Positions 45,240 to 55,800 are shown, counted from the stretch's first letter. The stretch is 64,000 nt of DNA from Leptospiraceae bacterium (GCA_022402465.1 JAKRSH010000026.1:48741-112740); one strand, 5' to 3'. Program-made: numbers and translations. The notes: generated by a model not told the origin, from the sequence alone.

Positions 45240-47150
45240 ATGGGATCAACATTTTCAGGTATTGAATTAGGGAAGCGTGGACTTTCTTCTCACCAACAGG
45301 CATTACAAACTGCGGGACATAACATCTCTAATGCGGACAATAAGCACTATGCAAGACAAAGAGTTAATATCAATGCTTCCGATCCAATTTATGAACCATC
45401 TCTTAACCGTGCCCAAGTAGCAGGGCAGATCGGCCAAGGATCTGTAGTAAGTAGCATTGAAAGAATTCGAGATAATTTTATTGATGATAGAATTATAGAT
45501 ACGTCTAGCCAGAAAGAATATTGGGCCAAAAAAGAAGCCTACCTCGGGCAAATGGAAGTTGTATTCAATGAACCTACTGGCAATACACTTCGTACGCTTA
45601 TGGATTCTTTTTGGAATTCATGGGAAGATCTTTCCAATTATCCAGAAGATAATGCGCATAGGTCTGTAGTCCAAGAAAAAGCGGCTGGACTTGGCTCTCG
45701 AATGGAGGATGTGCATCGCAAACTTTCTCAACTTCAAAACCAAGCCAATCGTGAAGTAGAAACTCTAGCCAATAAACTGAATGGAATCGCTGAAAGTGTA
45801 AGAACTTTGAATGAAAGAATTGGAAAAGCAGAAGCGCTTGGTGATCAACCAAATGATTTGTATGATAGGCGAGATCAACTTTTGCAAGAACTTTCAGGAA
45901 TGGTCGACATTAATATTGGAAGAAATGATGAAGACGAACTGATGGTTTTTATAGGGCAACAAATACTTGTTCAGGGCCAGAAAAGAGAACACATCTTAAT
46001 CACTGGAAATCCAACTAAGGATGGTTTATTTGATCTGCAATGGGAAAAATCAGGTAAGGATATCCTCTTAAAAACAGGTAGCCTCCAAGCTCTAATGGAA
46101 GTTAGAGATAAAATTATAGTAGAGAAAATTGCCCAAGTAGATTCACTTGCCATCAACACTATGGACGTTGTGAATCAAATTCATAGGGATGGATTTGGAC
46201 TGAATGGATCCACTAATTTAAATTTCTTTGAGACTAGACCACTTTCGAATAATACCTTTGGAGAAGTCGATACTGATGGTGATGGACAATTGGATCGCAC
46301 TGCTATCTTCCGTGTATCTGGTAAGACGAGTTTAGATGCTGATAAACCGATAGGTATCTCAGGTGCCATTAAATTAATTAAGCCTGGTGACAAAGAACAA
46401 GAAGTTATCGTTCCATATAGTGTAGATGACACTATGAATGATGTTATAAAGCGCATCAATCGTTCCGAAGCTGGTGTGGTTGCTTACATGAACCAGGACA
46501 ACCAATTGACTATCAAGGCAACGACCTCTCCAGAAAATCCAAAAGAAAGCTTTCAAATAAGACATTTGGAAGACTCGGGACAACTTCTTGTTGGAATGAC
46601 GGGTATACTTTTTGCTTCAGGAACAGCTGGATCTTTCGATTCTAGAAGGTTAGGTGAAATAGGAAAATTTCAAACTTCTTCTGAAGACATAGTACTCACC
46701 CCTCATTACCATCCATCTTCCTTCTTCAAATTGACAGCTGAAATTCAAAACAATCCAGCCAATATTGCTGCAGGACGAGGTAAGGATGTAGGTGGTCTTG
46801 GAGATTTTAATTCACCAAGTGGACACAAAGATGGACGAAATGCACTCTTAATTGCTTCTGCTTTAAGAGAAAAACCCGTTATGTTTGATTATTCTAAGAC
46901 GACGGATGATTTTTACAATTCATTGATATCCAAATTGGGAACCCAAACTAGTGAGGCAAGGCAAGAACACACAACTCAAACTGATCTTATGCTAGAGCTA
47001 GAAAATATGAGACAATCCGTTATGGGTGTGAATCTAGATGAAGAAATGGCAAATATGGTACAGTTCCAACATGCCTACAATGCTAGCGCCAGATTAATAC
47101 AGACCATGAGTGAATTACTTGATACCGTTATCAACAGATTAGGAGCTTAA
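45240..47150 (+). CDS. flgK: Flagellar hook-associated protein 1
   Basis: This 636-residue protein is somewhat longer than the enterobacterial FlgK (~550). The conserved N-terminal rod-like motif ([20 protein letters not shown], then [18 protein letters not shown]) and C-terminal D0/D1 helix ([20 protein letters not shown], then [20 protein letters not shown]) flank a variable surface domain. FlgK forms the hook-filament junction. In spirochaetes the filament is periplasmic. It is 10 bases after flgN and 4 bases before flgL. Confidence 0.95.
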   Translation: MGSTFSGIELGKRGLSSHQQALQTAGHNISNADNKHYARQRVNINASDPIYEPSLNRAQVAGQIGQGSVVSSIERIRDNFIDDRIIDTSSQKEYWAKKEAYLGQMEVVFNEPTGNTLRTLMDSFWNSWEDLSNYPEDNAHRSVVQEKAAGLGSRMEDVHRKLSQLQNQANREVETLANKLNGIAESVRTLNERIGKAEALGDQPNDLYDRRDQLLQELSGMVDINIGRNDEDELMVFIGQQILVQGQKREHILITGNPTKDGLFDLQWEKSGKDILLKTGSLQALMEVRDKIIVEKIAQVDSLAINTMDVVNQIHRDGFGLNGSTNLNFFETRPLSNNTFGEVDTDGDGQLDRTAIFRVSGKTSLDADKPIGISGAIKLIKPGDKEQEVIVPYSVDDTMNDVIKRINRSEAGVVAYMNQDNQLTIKATTSPENPKESFQIRHLEDSGQLLVGMTGILFASGTAGSFDSRRLGEIGKFQTSSEDIVLTPHYHPSSFFKLTAEIQNNPANIAAGRGKDVGGLGDFNSPSGHKDGRNALLIASALREKPVMFDYSKTTDDFYNSLISKLGTQTSEARQEHTTQTDLMLELENMRQSVMGVNLDEEMANMVQFQHAYNASARLIQTMSELLDTVINRLGA

Positions 47151-47154
47151 TTCT

Positions 47155-48423
47155 ATGATTCGTATAACAAACATGATGCAGAATAATACTCTCATCCGAA
47201 ACTTAAACCGACAACAAGTAAGTTTTGATGAGACTCAAAACCAGTTAGCAACTGGACTTAAAATCCGAAGACCCTCTGATGATCCTTCCGTTGCTACCAA
47301 CCAAATGTTTTTTCGATCCAGAATCAATGAACTCAATCAGTTCGAAGAAAACATTACAGATGGATACCAAAGACTGAAGCATGTAGATGGAGTCTTGGAT
47401 AGAATGGGAGATATTTTCCAGAGAGTAAGAGTACTCGCGGTCCAGGCGGCAAATGGTATCTACCAAGGTGACAAGGGATTTGAACTTGAGGTTGCAATTG
47501 GTAAAGAAATTGACCAACATTTGCGAGCCATTGTTGATCTTGCAAATTCAAGAGATGCAACCGGACAACCTGTATTTGGCGGGTATGTAATTGAACGTCC
47601 TCCTTTTGAACCCATAGAATCCAAGATTAAAGGTCTGGAAGGTTTAGAATTAAAAAACCAATACATTGGAGTTCAATACAGAGGTGATATAGGAGAGCAG
47701 ATTCGCGAAATTGAAAAAGGCGAGTATGTTCAGGTTTCAATTCCAGGGAATAAGGTATTTTGGGGAACCAATATGAGCTTGACTTCAAAAGTTGATAACT
47801 CTGGTTATACGGCTACCTCAGATCAGAAGTTTAAAATCGATGGTGTAGAAATTCAAGTATCTGTTGGTGACACAATTGATGATGTTATAGATAAAATCAA
47901 TAATTCTCCCTTAGAAGTGAAGGCGAATAAACTAGCACAAGACAATATTTCCCTAACCAGTACATCTCCTCACCAAATTTGGGTAGAAGACATGGGTGAT
48001 GGAACGGTTCTCAAAGATATAGGTTTGATTGATCCAACTGGATCTGAGCCACCTAATAACTATTCTAAGTCGGCAACGGTTACTGGTTTATCCGTATTTG
48101 ATGTTCTGATTCAATTTAGAAATGATCTTCTCCAGAAAGACCAAGAAAGAATTGGTGGAAGGGATTTAGGAGATTTGGATCTTGCCTTAGAGAATATTCT
48201 AAGATATAGATCTGATGTTGGTGCCAAAATGAATCGTCTGGAACAACATGAACAAAGAGTATCACAAGACAAATCTTATATGACAGAGCTCTTAGCTAAG
48301 AATGAGGGGATTGATTTCCCTGAGACCATCATGAATCTCAAGTGGTTAGAAACTATCCACCAATATGCATTGAATGTTGGTTCTAAAGTAATTAAACCTA
48401 CTTTAATGGACTTCTTACGTTAA
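47155..48423 (+). CDS. flgL: Flagellar hook-associated protein 3
   Basis: This 422-residue protein is longer than enterobacterial FlgL (~317) because of a middle insert. The flagellin-like N-terminus (MIRITNMMQNNTLIRNLNRQ, then GLKIRRPSDDPSVATN) and C-terminus (YRSDVGAKMNRLEQHEQRVS) are conserved. It completes the hook-filament junction beside FlgK. Its tail ends in KPTLMDFLR. fliW follows after 52 bases. Confidence 0.93.
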   Translation: MIRITNMMQNNTLIRNLNRQQVSFDETQNQLATGLKIRRPSDDPSVATNQMFFRSRINELNQFEENITDGYQRLKHVDGVLDRMGDIFQRVRVLAVQAANGIYQGDKGFELEVAIGKEIDQHLRAIVDLANSRDATGQPVFGGYVIERPPFEPIESKIKGLEGLELKNQYIGVQYRGDIGEQIREIEKGEYVQVSIPGNKVFWGTNMSLTSKVDNSGYTATSDQKFKIDGVEIQVSVGDTIDDVIDKINNSPLEVKANKLAQDNISLTSTSPHQIWVEDMGDGTVLKDIGLIDPTGSEPPNNYSKSATVTGLSVFDVLIQFRNDLLQKDQERIGGRDLGDLDLALENILRYRSDVGAKMNRLEQHEQRVSQDKSYMTELLAKNEGIDFPETIMNLKWLETIHQYALNVGSKVIKPTLMDFLR

Positions 48424-48475
48424 TTTAGCGAATAATATGCGAAAAAGTTTAATTTATAAAAAAGGAAACTAAGAT

Positions 48476-48913
48476 TTGGTAGAATTACTTACAAAGCCAT
48501 TTGGTAAAATAGAAATTTACCCTGAACAAATTTTGAATTTTGAAGATGGGCTTCTTGGATTTGAAACATATAATAAGTTTGCGTTGATAGAAGAAAATGA
48601 AGAATCTCCATTCAAATGGTTACAATCTGTTCAGGAACAAGGTTTAGCATTTATTGTTATCCAACCTTATCTATTCATTGATGACTACAAACCTAGCATA
48701 CCAATTGAAGAATTATCTGAGATAGGATTAGAGAAATTTGAAGATGCATTGGTCTTTGTGATAGTTACAATTCCATTAGAGAATCCTAATGAGATGACTG
48801 CAAATCTTCAAGGTCCAATCTTAATTAATAAGAAAAACTCTAAGGCGAAACAATTTATTTCAAGAGATGACAAGCATCCTGTTAGATATAAAATGATTGA
48901 AGGTCAAGCCTAA
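48476..48913 (+). CDS. fliW: FliW flagellar assembly factor, CsrA antagonist
   Basis: The 145-residue protein has the FliW pattern [20 protein letters not shown] and the C-terminal [22 protein letters not shown] segment (here [14 protein letters not shown]). FliW binds CsrA and flagellin, releasing CsrA repression when flagellin is exported. The start is TTG at 48476 with AAGGAAA about eight bases upstream. No ATG is suitable. csrA begins two bases after its stop. Confidence 0.93.
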   Translation: MVELLTKPFGKIEIYPEQILNFEDGLLGFETYNKFALIEENEESPFKWLQSVQEQGLAFIVIQPYLFIDDYKPSIPIEELSEIGLEKFEDALVFVIVTIPLENPNEMTANLQGPILINKKNSKAKQFISRDDKHPVRYKMIEGQA

Positions 48914-48915
48914 TC

Positions 48916-49161
48916 ATGTTAGTTCTTGCAAGACGTATCAATCAATCCATAATGATAGGAGATGACATAGAAATTGTCATTGTGGATATCAAGGGTGACC
49001 AAGTAAAGATAGGAGTTCAGGCTCCTAAGAATGTATCTGTTCACAGAACAGAAGTATACCAAGAAATCCAAGATGAAAACAAGCAAGCTGCAAAAACCGA
49101 AATTCTCCCGCAACAATTGAAAGAACTAGGCACTAAGTTTCAGAAAAAAAAGAACCCCTAA
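48916..49161 (+). CDS. csrA: Carbon storage regulator CsrA
   Basis: The 81-residue protein has the CsrA core [45 protein letters not shown], and a basic tail extending to KKKNP. CsrA binds GGA-containing stem-loops in mRNA leaders and blocks translation. Placement next to fliW is the usual arrangement in FliW-containing bacteria. Its last codons lie inside the hairpin of a terminator reading the other strand (49142-49173). Confidence 0.97.
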   Translation: MLVLARRINQSIMIGDDIEIVIVDIKGDQVKIGVQAPKNVSVHRTEVYQEIQDENKQAAKTEILPQQLKELGTKFQKKKNP

Positions 49162-49173
49162 TTTCTCAGGGGT
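49142..49173 (-). terminator. Minus-strand terminator overlapping the csrA 3' end
   Basis: Read on the minus strand: stem ACCCCT, 8-base loop, AGGGGT, then TCTTTTTTTT. It serves the convergent gene at 49218-49628 and overlaps the csrA stop codon at 49159-49161. Confidence 0.65.
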
Positions 49174-49217
49174 GGATGAAGGAAAAATTGTAAATTAAGG
49201 GTTAAATGTTTCGCTTA

Positions 49218-49628
49218 TTATGGCAATAGCAACCAGAGTAGGGCAACACCACCAAAAATTCCCTCTGCTAAATACGATTTTTCTCCCGATTCTTTTTCTG
49301 ACTCAGGTTTTGAATCTACTGATGTAGGAGAATCATTTTTCTCATCATCTTTTGCATCACCTTTGAATAATTTTGCAAAGAATCCAGGTTCTTCTACCGG
49401 CTTGTCTGCTAGCCAAACGGTTTCTCCTGGAGTGACAGTTACATCTTTCGTACGAAATTTTTTGTTGGTCTTGTCTTCAAAATCAACACTGACAACTCCC
49501 TTATCAGTTGTTGTTTTTACATTCTCAAATACAGTTCCCGTTTTATTAATTTTAACAGAATCAGAGAATAAAGCAAGATTGGTGAAACATAAGGTAAGAA
49601 GAATTGAAGTTAGAAATAATTTTTTCAT
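49218..49628 (-). CDS. Exported protein with C-terminal membrane helix, function unknown
   Basis: The ATG at 49628 gives a clean signal peptide (MKKLFLTSILLTLCFTNLAL). An upstream start at 49664 would add twelve residues ahead of it. The mature part contains a strand-rich ~60-residue domain (KINKTGTVFENVKTTTDKGV) and an acidic/Ser-rich linker (GDAKDDEKNDSPTSVDSKPE). It ends with a hydrophobic segment (EGIFGGVALLWLLLP), perhaps a membrane anchor. No family was recognised. It is convergent with csrA, sharing the terminator at 49142. Confidence 0.65.
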   Translation of the reverse strand: MKKLFLTSILLTLCFTNLALFSDSVKINKTGTVFENVKTTTDKGVVSVDFEDKTNKKFRTKDVTVTPGETVWLADKPVEEPGFFAKLFKGDAKDDEKNDSPTSVDSKPESEKESGEKSYLAEGIFGGVALLWLLLP

Positions 49629-49893
49629 AATTGAACAAAGTCTGATAGGAAAGCCCCCCTTCACAAGTGCAAATTCAAACTTATTGTTACAAATCTGTTA
49701 AAATTTTATATTGATTGAAGCTTATTCCCTTGAACTTTGCATTTTGATAAAAATTTTGGCTGATTTTAATAAAAATTATCTCAATAAACTGCCTAGCTGT
49801 AACTTTGTTACTTTAAATCTTTAAATAAAAATTGAAATTTTGTATTAATTTCAATTGAACTTTATAGATCTAATATATAAACTAGGATAGGTT

Positions 49894-51567
49894 ATGAAAA
49901 AAATTACAATTTCATTCATTTTACTAAGTATTCTTCTTCTTCAAAATTGTAATAAGCCTAAAAAGGATGATACTCTTCTCAATCTACTAATCCTAGGGTT
50001 TTTATTTAATTCAGCAAATGCTTGTCAGTTGACAGAAACCAATGGAGATCCACTTTTTGCTGACCAATGGCACTGGAGTAACAATGGTTCTCTACCGAGC
50101 TCTCTTGCTGGTGAAGATGCAAAAGTACAATCAGTATGGTCCCAAGGAATCAAAGGTTCGGGAATCCGAATCGCTGTGGTAGATGATGGCGTAGACACTG
50201 GACATGAAGATTTAAGGATGTCGTCAGTGCCAGGTATTGATCTTATTTTCAATGTGTCGGATCCCTCTCACTCATTTTCTAATAGTGGACATGGAACTTC
50301 CGTTTCTGGTGTAGCAAGCGCTCGCGATCAGAATGGAATCGGAGGCAGAGGCGGAGCTCCATGTGCGGAAGTGATAGGGATCAATCTCTTAGAGCAAAAT
50401 AGTATTTCTGCTTCTGATGAGGCACAGTCTCAGACTCATGCAAATCTTGAAACTCATATATCTAATAATAGTTGGGGCCCTCCAGATAACTTCGGTAGAT
50501 TATCGAATTCAAGTGCCTCTTGGAAGTCAGCCGTTCAGAATAGTTTTACCTCGGGTAGGAATGGACTTGGAAAGGTAGTGACTTGGGCGGCTGGAAATGG
50601 TGGTGCACCTGGTGGCGTAGCAAGCGCTCTGAAGACTGATAATTCGAATTATGATGGTTATGCGAATAATCCCCATGTCCTAAGTGTATGCGCTGTAGGT
50701 ACAAATGGTAAGAAAGCAGCCTATTCTGAAAACGGAGCCAATCTTTGGGTTTGTGGACACTCCCAAGGAAATAACAGCACAAGTTATACAACAGCTATAA
50801 CTACAACAGATGCTATGGGTAGATTTGGTTTCAATGCTGGGACATCAGCTAATGATTTAACTAATGCGAATTATACGAAAAATTTTAATGGAACTTCCTC
50901 AGCAACTCCCTTAGTGTCTGGTGTGGTAGCCTTATTACTAGAAAAATACCCTAACTTAACAGTACGAGACGTACGAGAAATTCTTGCAAAATCAGCACGC
51001 AAGAATGATCCAGGAGATAGTGACTGGCAAGTGAATGGTGCTGGGTACAATATAAATCATAAATTTGGTTTCGGGACAGTAAATGCTTCAGCGGCCTTAT
51101 CTCTTGCATCCTCATGGACATCTATACCAGGAACTTGGAAGAAGTTCGAAGTTACTGCAAGCTCAGCCACTACTATTACAGATAACAATCCTACAGGAGT
51201 CACAGCTAATATTGTGGTTGCAGGATCTGGAATATCGAAAATAGAACATGTTGAATTTACAACTGGTACTAACCATACTTATTTTCCTGAATTAACAATA
51301 GAATTAACTTCTCCCGTAGGATCTGGTGCAACCAAAAGTATTTTAGCTGAGAACCATACCTGTTTTACAAATTTAAATCCTGCTACAACCTGTGCGGCAG
51401 GGACTGCATCTATTTTATCTCAAACTGGGTTATCTACATTTACATTTGGCTCTTCTCGGCATCTGGGAGAGTCAGCAGATGGAACCTGGGTTGTCAGGTT
51501 TATTGATGGAGCTGTTGGAGATGTTGCAACTATAGGTTCAATGAAACTTACAATCTATGGAAGGTAG
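49894..51567 (+). CDS. S8 subtilisin/kexin-like lipoprotein protease with P-domain
   Basis: This 557-residue protein has a signal peptide with lipobox LLLQNC (Cys19). The S8 domain carries D97 (VVDDGVD), H133 (SGHGTS) and S335 (NGTSSATP), the complete triad, with the VVDDGVDTGHEDL style of kexin/furin rather than classical subtilisins. Residues ~405-557 resemble the P-domain of proprotein convertases (FTTGTNHTYFPELTIELTSP, then GESADGTWVVRFID). It is therefore likely a surface-anchored, furin-like endoprotease. Its substrate is unknown. There is no obvious prodomain between the lipobox and the catalytic domain, which is unusual. Confidence 0.88.
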   Translation: MKKITISFILLSILLLQNCNKPKKDDTLLNLLILGFLFNSANACQLTETNGDPLFADQWHWSNNGSLPSSLAGEDAKVQSVWSQGIKGSGIRIAVVDDGVDTGHEDLRMSSVPGIDLIFNVSDPSHSFSNSGHGTSVSGVASARDQNGIGGRGGAPCAEVIGINLLEQNSISASDEAQSQTHANLETHISNNSWGPPDNFGRLSNSSASWKSAVQNSFTSGRNGLGKVVTWAAGNGGAPGGVASALKTDNSNYDGYANNPHVLSVCAVGTNGKKAAYSENGANLWVCGHSQGNNSTSYTTAITTTDAMGRFGFNAGTSANDLTNANYTKNFNGTSSATPLVSGVVALLLEKYPNLTVRDVREILAKSARKNDPGDSDWQVNGAGYNINHKFGFGTVNASAALSLASSWTSIPGTWKKFEVTASSATTITDNNPTGVTANIVVAGSGISKIEHVEFTTGTNHTYFPELTIELTSPVGSGATKSILAENHTCFTNLNPATTCAAGTASILSQTGLSTFTFGSSRHLGESADGTWVVRFIDGAVGDVATIGSMKLTIYGR

Positions 51568-51656
51568 TTCTTCGTTAGTGAAGATTGTATGAATCAATCG
51601 TACAACAATAATTTAAATTTATTTATGGTATTAACCAAACCAAAGGCAGGATTCTA

Positions 51657-52376
51657 ATGTATAGATTAAAAGGTATTGCAAATAATTTGTTTTCAAAGAA
51701 AAGTATTTTAATATGTTTAGCCTTATTATTGTGGTCTTCTCCACACTTCACTCAAGAAAAAGCGAATCTATCTAAGCAAAATTCCTCATCTCATAAGCAT
51801 GTTGCAGATTATAAAATTGAAGGAAGGCAGGGAATTCAAATGTATTTTGTGGATGAAACCTCGATAGCAGAAATTTATCCAAAGTTGTCCTCTAAACCTA
51901 AGAATGTGAAATCAAAATCGCAACAAAACGAAAATTCGAATTCCCTAGAGTCGAATAATCATAGCCTGGATTCTAATGGCTTAGGTGATTCTTCTCTTCA
52001 TAATTCAGGCAAAATACGAATTGTTTCTAATAAAGATAAAAGTCTTATAAGCTCATTGAAAAATCGAAATTCTATCAGAAAGAATGCGGAAGGTGCGAGC
52101 CTAAGTCCAGTTTTTCAGCACTCTATTAGTAGCGCAAAATTTGTATTAGCTGGAGGAATTGAAGTTCTTTTTCCTGATCATACGACTCAATCTAACATAG
52201 AGACATGGTTATTGAGTAAAGGTCTAAGGGGACAAGCAATTTTTCCAGGAAGTAAGCTCTATATTGTTGAATCGGAACCAGGATACGGCGCTCTTGATCT
52301 TGCCAATCAAATTGCAAACGACCCTCTTCCACTAGAAGTTACTCCTGTAAAATCACGCACTATGAGTTTGAAGTAG
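51657..52376 (+). CDS. Signal-bearing protein of unknown function
   Basis: This 239-residue protein starts with a signal or anchor (KSILICLALLLWSSPHFTQ). A Ser/Asn/Lys-rich low-complexity part follows (KSKSQQNENSNSLESNNHSL), then a compact C-terminal ~80 residues (FVLAGGIEVLFPDHTTQSNI, then GLRGQAIFPGSKLYIVESEP) that resemble a small inhibitor-like fold of alternating strands. It lies 89 bases after the kexin-like protease gene on the same strand. A role as a propeptide-like partner or substrate of that protease is a guess from position only. Confidence 0.55.
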   Translation: MYRLKGIANNLFSKKSILICLALLLWSSPHFTQEKANLSKQNSSSHKHVADYKIEGRQGIQMYFVDETSIAEIYPKLSSKPKNVKSKSQQNENSNSLESNNHSLDSNGLGDSSLHNSGKIRIVSNKDKSLISSLKNRNSIRKNAEGASLSPVFQHSISSAKFVLAGGIEVLFPDHTTQSNIETWLLSKGLRGQAIFPGSKLYIVESEPGYGALDLANQIANDPLPLEVTPVKSRTMSLK

Positions 52377-52395
52377 AGACAATACAACCTATATA

Positions 52396-52878
52396 ATGTT
52401 AGAGCAATTATTCCATCCAGGAGTCCTTGGTGCTATGATAACACCAGCTGTTTTAATTACAGCCTGTGCTAGCTTAATACTTTCTACTGCAAATAGATTA
52501 GGAAGAATCTTCGATAGAGTGAATCAACTTAAAATAGAGGTTGAAAATATCCTTAATGGAAAGTCAGGATTCATAGATGAAAGACGTTCCATGATACGGA
52601 AGCAACTGATTGTTCAGAAGAAAAGAGCAAGATATATCCAACTAGCTATGAAATGTTTATATTCTGCAACTTGCTTATTCATTTTATGTAGTCTTGCCTC
52701 AGCTCTAAATGTATTCTTCAAAGGAAATTTATTAATGGCTCCAGAAATACTCGCCATACTTGGAGTTATTGTGTTATTTTTTGCCAGCTTCTTTTTATTC
52801 TATGAAACAAGATACAATCTGTACTTTATTGAAGGTCAAATCGAGATAACTCGATTTTTGGAAGAAAAAATAGAATAA
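52396..52878 (+). CDS. DUF2721 family membrane protein
   Basis: The 160-residue protein has the DUF2721 opening (PAVLITACASLILSTANRLG, then RIFDRVNQL) followed by a basic amphipathic part and two or three membrane helices (YSATCLFILCSLASALNVFF, PEILAILGVIVLFFASFFLF). The function is unknown. It is co-directional with the protease and the gene before it, 19 bases downstream. Confidence 0.85.
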   Translation: MLEQLFHPGVLGAMITPAVLITACASLILSTANRLGRIFDRVNQLKIEVENILNGKSGFIDERRSMIRKQLIVQKKRARYIQLAMKCLYSATCLFILCSLASALNVFFKGNLLMAPEILAILGVIVLFFASFFLFYETRYNLYFIEGQIEITRFLEEKIE

Positions 52879-52894
52879 TAATTTTTAAATAAAC

Positions 52895-54598
52895 TTATTT
52901 TCTTATCTGAGGATTTAATTGAAATTCTTTCCAATCCTTCCAATTGATCCCATCAGAAGACGTGCTTACAAATTTTCTATTGTCACTATAGGTTGTATTA
53001 GGTGGTGCAATCAATCTTCTTTTAGGACTCTTTATGCATATATATCTTCCATTCCCAATTACCATTTGATTTTTGTTATATTGCTTTCCCAATAAACAGG
53101 CATCTTCAATAAATGATGGATTTGGAAAAATGGCTGGAGGATCGTTCAGAGTTCTCAATGCTAATGTTTGATTGTTTAATTCATATTGAAAAGCTTTGTT
53201 ATCCACTCTTATTGAAAAATAAAAATTATTGCTATCTTTAACAAACCCTTGTAAGCTGGCTGAGCTAGATGGTGGTATAGTTCCCGATACTAAATTGCCG
53301 GAGAAAGATAGAGCATTGCTAGCAACAGAATTGATTGAATTAGTTAAATTGGAAACACGATAAGAAGTGGTGCCATCACTTTCAAATAACAATTGTCTAC
53401 TTATATCCCCAAAAATTCCATTTCCACCTATTCCACCTAAACTTGCCGTGTGTGAAAATGAGTTCGTATTATCATTGAATGAGGAATCCAAAGTTTTGTA
53501 TGTTGATGTCCCGTCTGAGACCAAAGTAAATGTATCAAAGAAAATTGGAAAGTTTCCATAAGTAAGCGCATTGCCTGTGGGTAGTGAGGCATTGCTGCTT
53601 CCTGCTTGAAGAAGATTGGAATCCCTATAAAAATTATTCGGTACTGAGGTTGGCGAATTTAGTTCTTCATAAACCAATTGATTTTGAATAATAAACATCT
53701 TATTTAAATTTATTTCTCGAAAGTCAGCGTTTCTTGGAGCTATCTTCAAATATTCTAGATTCTTTGGATTTGATGTTGGGATTTTTACTAAATTATATTG
53801 TTTGAGTGCAGATGGATCATTAATTGAAGTCGGAAGATAGATTGTATCTGCAATCAGGAAAGGTTTACCTAGGGATATTTGTTTTGGACTTGCATTACTT
53901 CGATCTACGATAAGATTTGTTAGTTCTATTGTTTCCCATGTCTCTCCATCGACTGTGGAAGTTAGGATAGGATAATAGCGAATTTTAAATTCCGTGGAGG
54001 AAAGGAAGAGGTCACGACTAAAGCAAATAAGATAGAAAAAGAAATACCTTCCATTCACAAGTCCAGGGTGTAATTCTCCTCCTTCAAAATAAAGATAGGG
54101 TTCATGAGTTCTTTTTGGAATTCTTTGAACGGATAAAGCTTCTTCAGAATAATTGGAGGGAATATTCGATCTTAAAATATTCACAGATCTATCATTAGAA
54201 GAAAAAATATCTATAACGATAGATGAAACATACGTTTGATTTGTATTATAATTATCAATCTGAAATCTTCCCAACTCAGGAAAATATATCTCGGATACTG
54301 CATCAAAGTTGGAAGTAAATGTACCTATATGGACGCCATCTTGTATCTCTGTTAAAGTATTCCGGAGTTCAATATCCCTATTTAATTTAGTGACTCTATG
54401 TATAGTTGTATTCCCTATATTAGCTGGATCTATAAATTTATAATCCCACTTCCATTCATAGCCTCGATTGAACTCAAAGATTTTATAAAGGGTGAATAAT
54501 TTGCCTAGTTCTGATTTTGGATCAAGTTCTGACTCCTTGAATAATATACAAGAAAATGTTACTTGAAAAAGTGTCAAAAAAAAGATCAATTTTTTCAT
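52895..54598 (-). CDS. Large lipoprotein, function unknown
   Basis: The ATG at 54598 gives a signal peptide and lipobox (MKKLIFFLTLFQVTFSC), with about 567 residues in all. A longer reading frame to 54766 would run into the neighbouring gene and precede the signal with charged residues, so I reject it. The mature part is strand-rich with Asn/Ser turns and repeated YFxxR/YxxLI-type elements (for example GGIGGNGIFGDISRQLLFES). No domain was recognised. It could be a beta-propeller-like surface protein. Confidence 0.7.
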   Translation of the reverse strand: MKKLIFFLTLFQVTFSCILFKESELDPKSELGKLFTLYKIFEFNRGYEWKWDYKFIDPANIGNTTIHRVTKLNRDIELRNTLTEIQDGVHIGTFTSNFDAVSEIYFPELGRFQIDNYNTNQTYVSSIVIDIFSSNDRSVNILRSNIPSNYSEEALSVQRIPKRTHEPYLYFEGGELHPGLVNGRYFFFYLICFSRDLFLSSTEFKIRYYPILTSTVDGETWETIELTNLIVDRSNASPKQISLGKPFLIADTIYLPTSINDPSALKQYNLVKIPTSNPKNLEYLKIAPRNADFREINLNKMFIIQNQLVYEELNSPTSVPNNFYRDSNLLQAGSSNASLPTGNALTYGNFPIFFDTFTLVSDGTSTYKTLDSSFNDNTNSFSHTASLGGIGGNGIFGDISRQLLFESDGTTSYRVSNLTNSINSVASNALSFSGNLVSGTIPPSSSASLQGFVKDSNNFYFSIRVDNKAFQYELNNQTLALRTLNDPPAIFPNPSFIEDACLLGKQYNKNQMVIGNGRYICIKSPKRRLIAPPNTTYSDNRKFVSTSSDGINWKDWKEFQLNPQIRK

Positions 54599-54692
54599 AC
54601 TACGACCAATTCGTACGATTTGTAAATAATTGTCGATTGAAAAATGAAGTAAGGAACTTAGAAATAATTTACAGGAAATACTAAATGAATAT

Positions 54693-55568
54693 TTATACGA
54701 GTTCGAGAATTTTAGAAAAATCTTTCGACAAAACTCTTTCAATGAGTTTGAATTCATACTCATCAAGAATTACTGAATTACTCTTTAAGTAGACTAAGAA
54801 AATCTTTGAGTCATCATTTTGTAAATTTCTAGCATCATGTATAATACAAGAGATTCTATTGCTATTTCTTTCTCTAATTGATAGCTGCTTTTCATTTGTG
54901 ATATCAAATGCAGATTTCATGTTATTCGAATATTCTTCCCATTTCAAAATTTTTTCAATAGTATTTCTTAAGGAATTTAAAAATGGATCTTCACTAGAAG
55001 AAATTAATAGACCAACGAGAAGGTTCAAGTATTTGCATAGGATTGAATTTGAAGCTAAAATTACTTCTCTTTCCTTGATTGAAAAATGCCTATAAAGTTT
55101 TAGAAAATCATATATATCTTGTTCTTCAACTAATAGAGATTGGAAAAAATCTTCCCAAGATTTTGCATTTAGGTTAGTTAAAAGAGAAGCAATAAAGATA
55201 GGATGTAGATCATTTTTTGAAGAATGGATTAAGATACGTAAAGACTGCTCTGAGTCTAGTTTCTCAGACCAAAATCCAAAATATTCAAGGGGATTCATTT
55301 TAGCTTCCTTGATAGATAAACCTGCCAAGATAATATTTAACAGATGGTCTAAGGGAAGATCTTTCCTATTTAGATATCTATCTAAAATGCTTGAATCACT
55401 AAAGAACCAACAATAATATATGAAATAATCCTTAATTTTTTGATTTTTTTCTAGGCAATCTAGAAACAAATCCAAGTTCTCAAATTCAAATAAATTCTCC
55501 AGTTGGAATTGAATTTGATAAATGGAGCTTTTCTCCCAGAAATTTAAATTAAAAATATCATTCTTCAT
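54693..55568 (-). CDS. Leucine-rich helical cytoplasmic protein, function unknown
   Basis: This 291-residue protein has no signal peptide or membrane helix. It is rich in Leu, Ile, Phe and Lys in helical runs (QIQFQLENLFEFENLDLFLD, LDHLLNIILAGLSIKEAK). I recognise no family. It may be cotranscribed with the lipoprotein gene that follows 94 bases downstream. Codon use and AT content match the neighbours. Confidence 0.6.
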   Translation of the reverse strand: MKNDIFNLNFWEKSSIYQIQFQLENLFEFENLDLFLDCLEKNQKIKDYFIYYCWFFSDSSILDRYLNRKDLPLDHLLNIILAGLSIKEAKMNPLEYFGFWSEKLDSEQSLRILIHSSKNDLHPIFIASLLTNLNAKSWEDFFQSLLVEEQDIYDFLKLYRHFSIKEREVILASNSILCKYLNLLVGLLISSSEDPFLNSLRNTIEKILKWEEYSNNMKSAFDITNEKQLSIRERNSNRISCIIHDARNLQNDDSKIFLVYLKSNSVILDEYEFKLIERVLSKDFSKILELV

Positions 55569-55760
55569 ATAGGAATTATGTTATAAGGATTAGATGCAAA
55601 AAATTCAAAAATTCAACATCTAAATTAAAAAAGTATGATTATTAATAAATTATTTACAAAACATATATTCTGGATACATAAATTCAAATTCATTTCATAA
55701 TCAAAAAATTAATTTGCATTTATGTAATTTATGCTAGTATCTTGAAGTATGTATAATATA

Positions 55761-55800
55761 GAAAAAAGAAAACATCTTCAGCCTCTTGGGACTGAAGATG
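55761..55800 (-). terminator. Rho-independent terminator of the outer membrane protein gene
   Basis: Read on the minus strand: perfect 9-bp stem CATCTTCAG / CTGAAGATG with a 10-base loop, followed by TTTTCTTTTTTC. It lies 38 bases past the stop at 55839. Confidence 0.88.

Noticed and set aside
54599..54766. Extended start of the lipoprotein gene ending at 52895
   Set aside because: The extension runs over the neighbouring gene and puts 56 charged residues before the signal peptide and lipobox at MKKLIFFLTLFQVTFSC.
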